NCBI GenBank assembly: GCA_949128015.1
Contig: CASBRC010000217.1
Coordinates: forward strand, 1 to 8,031
Direction: 5' to 3'
DNA length: 8,031 nt
From: Synechococcales cyanobacterium PMM_0003
GTDB taxonomy: Bacteria; Cyanobacteriota; Cyanobacteriia; Pseudanabaenales; Pseudanabaenaceae
Below, one piece after another: positions 6,703-8,031 of this stretch (positions within the stretch are counted from its first letter, which is position 1; every line of letters begins with the position of its first letter). The translations under genes and the position numbers were made by a program. A model generated the notes under the pieces. The model made no database searches and was not told where the DNA came from. It saw nothing but the letters and a program-made list of their open reading frames with translations.

Positions 6703-6809
6703 GTACAGCCTATTGAGGCTTTAAAGGGTACAGAGAAATTTTTGAAAGTGCCGCTTCGCGGCACTTTCAAAAATTTCTCTGGGTTTCATGGCAACGCAAA
6801 GCGTTGTAA
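6703..6809. repeat. Palindromic element A (107 bp, TTACAGC-type ends)
   Basis: The centre is the TTC loop at 6755-6757. The arms 6731-6754 and 6758-6781 are a perfect 24-bp inverted repeat. Beyond them the pairing decays, but the ends (G)TACAGCC at 6703 and GTTGTAA at 6809 lie exactly 53 nt each side of the centre, as in elements B and C. The left arm (6703-6754) matches the left arm of C at 41 of 52 ungapped positions, including an exact 15-mer TACAGCCTATTGAGG (6704-6718). The right arm matches B at 36 of 52. These are hand counts. It contains a nested hairpin CAACGC-AAA-GCGTTG (6792-6806). The 38-bp-distant stem may terminate the upstream operon. Confidence 0.8.
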
Positions 6810-6832
6810 TGAATTGCCATTATGTTTTGACA

Positions 6833-6855
6833 CTCTCAGCGCTGAAGCGACTGAG
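6833..6855 (+). repeat. Hairpin CTCAGCGC-TGAA-GCG(A)CTGAG
   Basis: The stem CTCAGCGC/GCG-CTGAG has one bulged A (6850) and a TGAA loop. Seventeen bases at 6833-6849 recur at 7171-7187 with one change. The form resembles subterminal hairpins near TnpB-type IS200/IS605 ends in cyanobacteria. Positions 6856-7140 hold short open frames but no gene I can support. Confidence 0.4.
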
Positions 6856-7144
6856 ATTCTTGAATAGCCTATTACTAAGCTTCAAGGGCATTGTCAAAAT
6901 ACCCCTAGACGCTCAAAACAACTGGCTTTCGCCGATGCAATTGCGCTTACTTGTGTGTTTTATATTTTCTGAGTCCATCAAATTAGAAGTTATCGCGCTC
7001 CACGATTGACTATTGCTTGTCTGCTCAGGCTACGGATATACCGAGACGAAACAAATCAGGAGTTACACCTTATCAAATCGATTCTTTGCACGGATGGTTA
7101 TTCTTACTCACTTTCTAATTATAATGCATTTGTTGAAAGAATAA

Positions 7145-7201
7145 GGCGGTTGAAACCGCCGTTCGCTTACCTCTCAGCGCTAAAGCGCGGAGCTTCCCGC
7201 G
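7145..7201 (+). mobile_element. Possible right-end remnant of an IS200/IS605-type element
   Basis: Three small hairpins are packed together: GGCGGT-TGAA-ACCGCC (7145-7160), GCGC-TAAA-GCGC (7177-7188) and the competing CGCGG/CCGCG (7186-7190/7197-7201). The phrases GTTGAAAC, CGCTTACCTCTCAGCGCT and GGAGCTTCCCGC resemble, from memory, the 3' ends of cyanobacterial tnpB elements, where such structures form the omega-RNA guide scaffold and the cleavage end. No tnpA or tnpB gene is present in the window, so this could be a solo end or a decayed fragment. Confidence 0.4.
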
Positions 7202-7216
7202 TATCGTATGTTTCGG

Positions 7217-7357
7217 TGATTTTACATTAGCACTTACAGCGCTTTGCATTCAAAACCGAACCAGTAAATTTTTTGAAAGAGTTGCAAAGCAACTCTTTCA
7301 AAAAATTTACTGGTTCGGTTTTGAATGCAAAGCGCTGTAAGTGCTAATGTAAAATCA
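7217..7357. repeat. Palindromic element B: 69-bp perfect inverted repeat
   Basis: The arms 7217-7285 and 7289-7357 are complementary at every one of 69 positions, around an AAA loop (7286-7288). The central tip is GC-AAA-GC. The TTACAGC/GCTGTAA pair at 7234 and 7340 lies 53 nt from the centre, as in A and C, and the symmetry continues 17 bp further out on each side. The left arm shows the right-end sequence type (GCAAAGCGC...) instead of the CCTATTGAGG seen in A and C. This suggests it was rebuilt by inverted duplication of the right half. Confidence 0.92.
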
Positions 7358-7380
7358 ATATAGATAGAGCGCTCAACACT

Positions 7381-7487
7381 TTACAGCCTATTGAGGGTTT
7401 GAGTGATATAGATAATTTTTTGAAAGTGTTGCGAAGCAACACTTTCAAAAAATCTTTTGTGGTTCGTTTGATCGGTAATTGCTGTAT
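7381..7487. repeat. Palindromic element C (107 bp, TTACAGC-type ends)
   Basis: The centre is the GAA loop at 7433-7435, with perfect 18-bp arms (7415-7432/7436-7453) reading ATTTTTTGAAAGTGTTGC. The ends TTACAGC (7381) and GCTGTAT (7487) lie 53 nt from the centre. The left arm shares TACAGCCTATTGAGG with element A. The outer right arm has diverged (TGGTTCGTTTGATCGG). It sits 40 bp after the matching end of B and 40 bp before the GAF gene, so it occupies that gene's leader or promoter. A small AGCGC-AAG-GCGCT hairpin follows at 7491-7503. Confidence 0.8.
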
Positions 7488-7527
7488 GTCAGCGCAAGGC
7501 GCTTTATCGTTGTCGGAATAATTGATT

Positions 7528-8031
7528 ATGACCAGCTTTTCTGTAATTAGAAGTTTCCTTAGCCTTTTGCTCCTATTGGTAAGTTCTTTTTTTTTAGTAA
7601 GAGAAGGAAACCGTCGCCGTCAGACAGAAAAATTACTGCGACAGCAAAGCGATCGCGAAAGACTGGTCACCCAAATTACGCGGCAAATCCGACAATCTCT
7701 GGATCTCGAACAAGTACTCTCAACAACAGTAAAAGAAGTTCAACAATTCTTAAAAGCCGATCGCGTTTTAATCTATCGACTCTGGGACGATGGCACTGGT
7801 AGCGCCATTCATGAAACTGTTTTACCACCTTATACCAGCATCTTAGGGCAAGTATTCCCCGAAGAAGTCTTTCCGAAACAATATCATCAGGCATACAGCC
7901 AAGGCAAAACCCGCACAATTACCAATGTTGAACAGATCGATGTAGAGTCTTGTTTGGCGGATTTTGTGAAGCAATTTGGGGTGCAAGCAAAATTGGTAGT
8001 GCCAATTATCCAAGAAAGTCGCGATCATCAA
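7528..8031 (+). CDS. Membrane-anchored GAF-domain sensor protein, 5' part (cut by window edge)
   Basis: The frame from ATG 7528 is open for 168 codons to the end of the window, so the gene continues beyond it. Residues 5-24 form one hydrophobic membrane helix, followed by a basic stop-transfer (REGNRRRQ) and a heptad-like linker (about 32-56). A GAF domain of the phytochrome/cyanobacteriochrome-like type begins at about 46 (LVTQITRQIRQSLDLEQVL). It includes FLKADRVLIYRLWDDGTG (74-91), SILGQVFPEE (104-113) and VQAKLVVPIIQ (152-162). Cys142 in ESCLADF is near where bilin-binding GAF domains have Cys-His, but here the next residue is Leu, so chromophore binding is uncertain. The output domain (histidine kinase, diguanylate cyclase or chemotaxis type) is outside the window. 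TAA at 7519-7521 bars a longer start; the Shine-Dalgarno is weak. One HIP1 site. Confidence 0.9.
   Translation, partial: MTSFSVIRSFLSLLLLLVSSFFLVREGNRRRQTEKLLRQQSDRERLVTQITRQIRQSLDLEQVLSTTVKEVQQFLKADRVLIYRLWDDGTGSAIHETVLPPYTSILGQVFPEEVFPKQYHQAYSQGKTRTITNVEQIDVESCLADFVKQFGVQAKLVVPIIQESRDHQ

Noticed and set aside
6788..7230. Two consecutive short plus-strand open frames (6788-7009 and 7006-7230)
   Set aside because: They run through hairpin repeats (including the end of element A and the IS-like hairpins), have no recognisable domain, and the second needs a TTG start. They are more likely chance frames in mobile debris.
7676..8031. Minus-strand open frames opposite the right-edge gene
   Set aside because: The plus strand encodes a clear transmembrane-plus-GAF protein through the whole stretch; the opposite frames have no family-like features.
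1..8031. CRISPR array or tRNA/rRNA genes
   Set aside because: Repeats here are isolated palindromes without regular unique spacers, and no cloverleaf or rRNA-like sequence was noticed on either strand.

Overview
The window looks like a piece of a cyanobacterial chromosome, most like the Pseudanabaena/Limnothrix type, although the genus is only an impression. The main evidence is 17 exact copies of the HIP1 octamer GCGATCGC in 8 kb (about 0.12 expected by chance). It also has a cyanobacterial-style CCCTCCCCTT hairpin repeat at the left edge, a phytochrome-like GAF sensor at the right edge, a Uma2-family gene, and many extragenic palindromes.

Layout. Positions 1-858 hold a small unrecognised minus-strand gene (192-584) among four hairpin repeats. 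Next comes a minus-strand lipoprotein gene for a branched-chain/neutral amino acid type ABC substrate-binding protein (859-2175), without its permease or ATPase here. It diverges from rnc (2301-3035, RNase III) across a 125-bp spacer with a 12-bp tandem repeat and a hairpin. A second, perfect palindrome with the same core starts at the base after the rnc stop codon. A plus-strand cluster follows: a membrane GT2 beta-glycan-synthase-like glycosyltransferase (3342-4961, probably really starting upstream), a soluble GT2 glycosyltransferase (5008-5925), a Uma2 endonuclease-fold protein overlapping it by 32 nt (5894-6487), and a small zinc-ribbon protein coupled by an ATGA overlap (6484-6693). The last gene is the start of a membrane-anchored GAF sensor protein (7528 to the right edge).

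The gene-free stretch 6694-7527 is the most unusual part. It holds three related palindromic elements (called A, B and C here). Each has ends close to TTACAGC/GCTGTAA lying exactly 53 nt either side of a 3-nt loop centre. B is a perfect inverted repeat with 69-bp arms. Its left arm looks like a copy of the right-hand end, so it appears to be an inverted duplication. Between A and B are hairpins resembling the right end of IS200/IS605-type elements. Most hairpins in the window end in a GC-NNN-GC tip whose loop is GAA or GCA on one strand, matching the known very stable d(GC-GNA-GC) DNA mini-hairpin.

Functionally, the two glycosyltransferases probably act on an envelope or extracellular glycan, with Uma2 and the zinc-ribbon protein as downstream passengers. 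RNase III and the palindromes on both sides of its gene may form an autoregulatory pair (inference). No complete mobile element, tRNA, rRNA or CRISPR array is visible.
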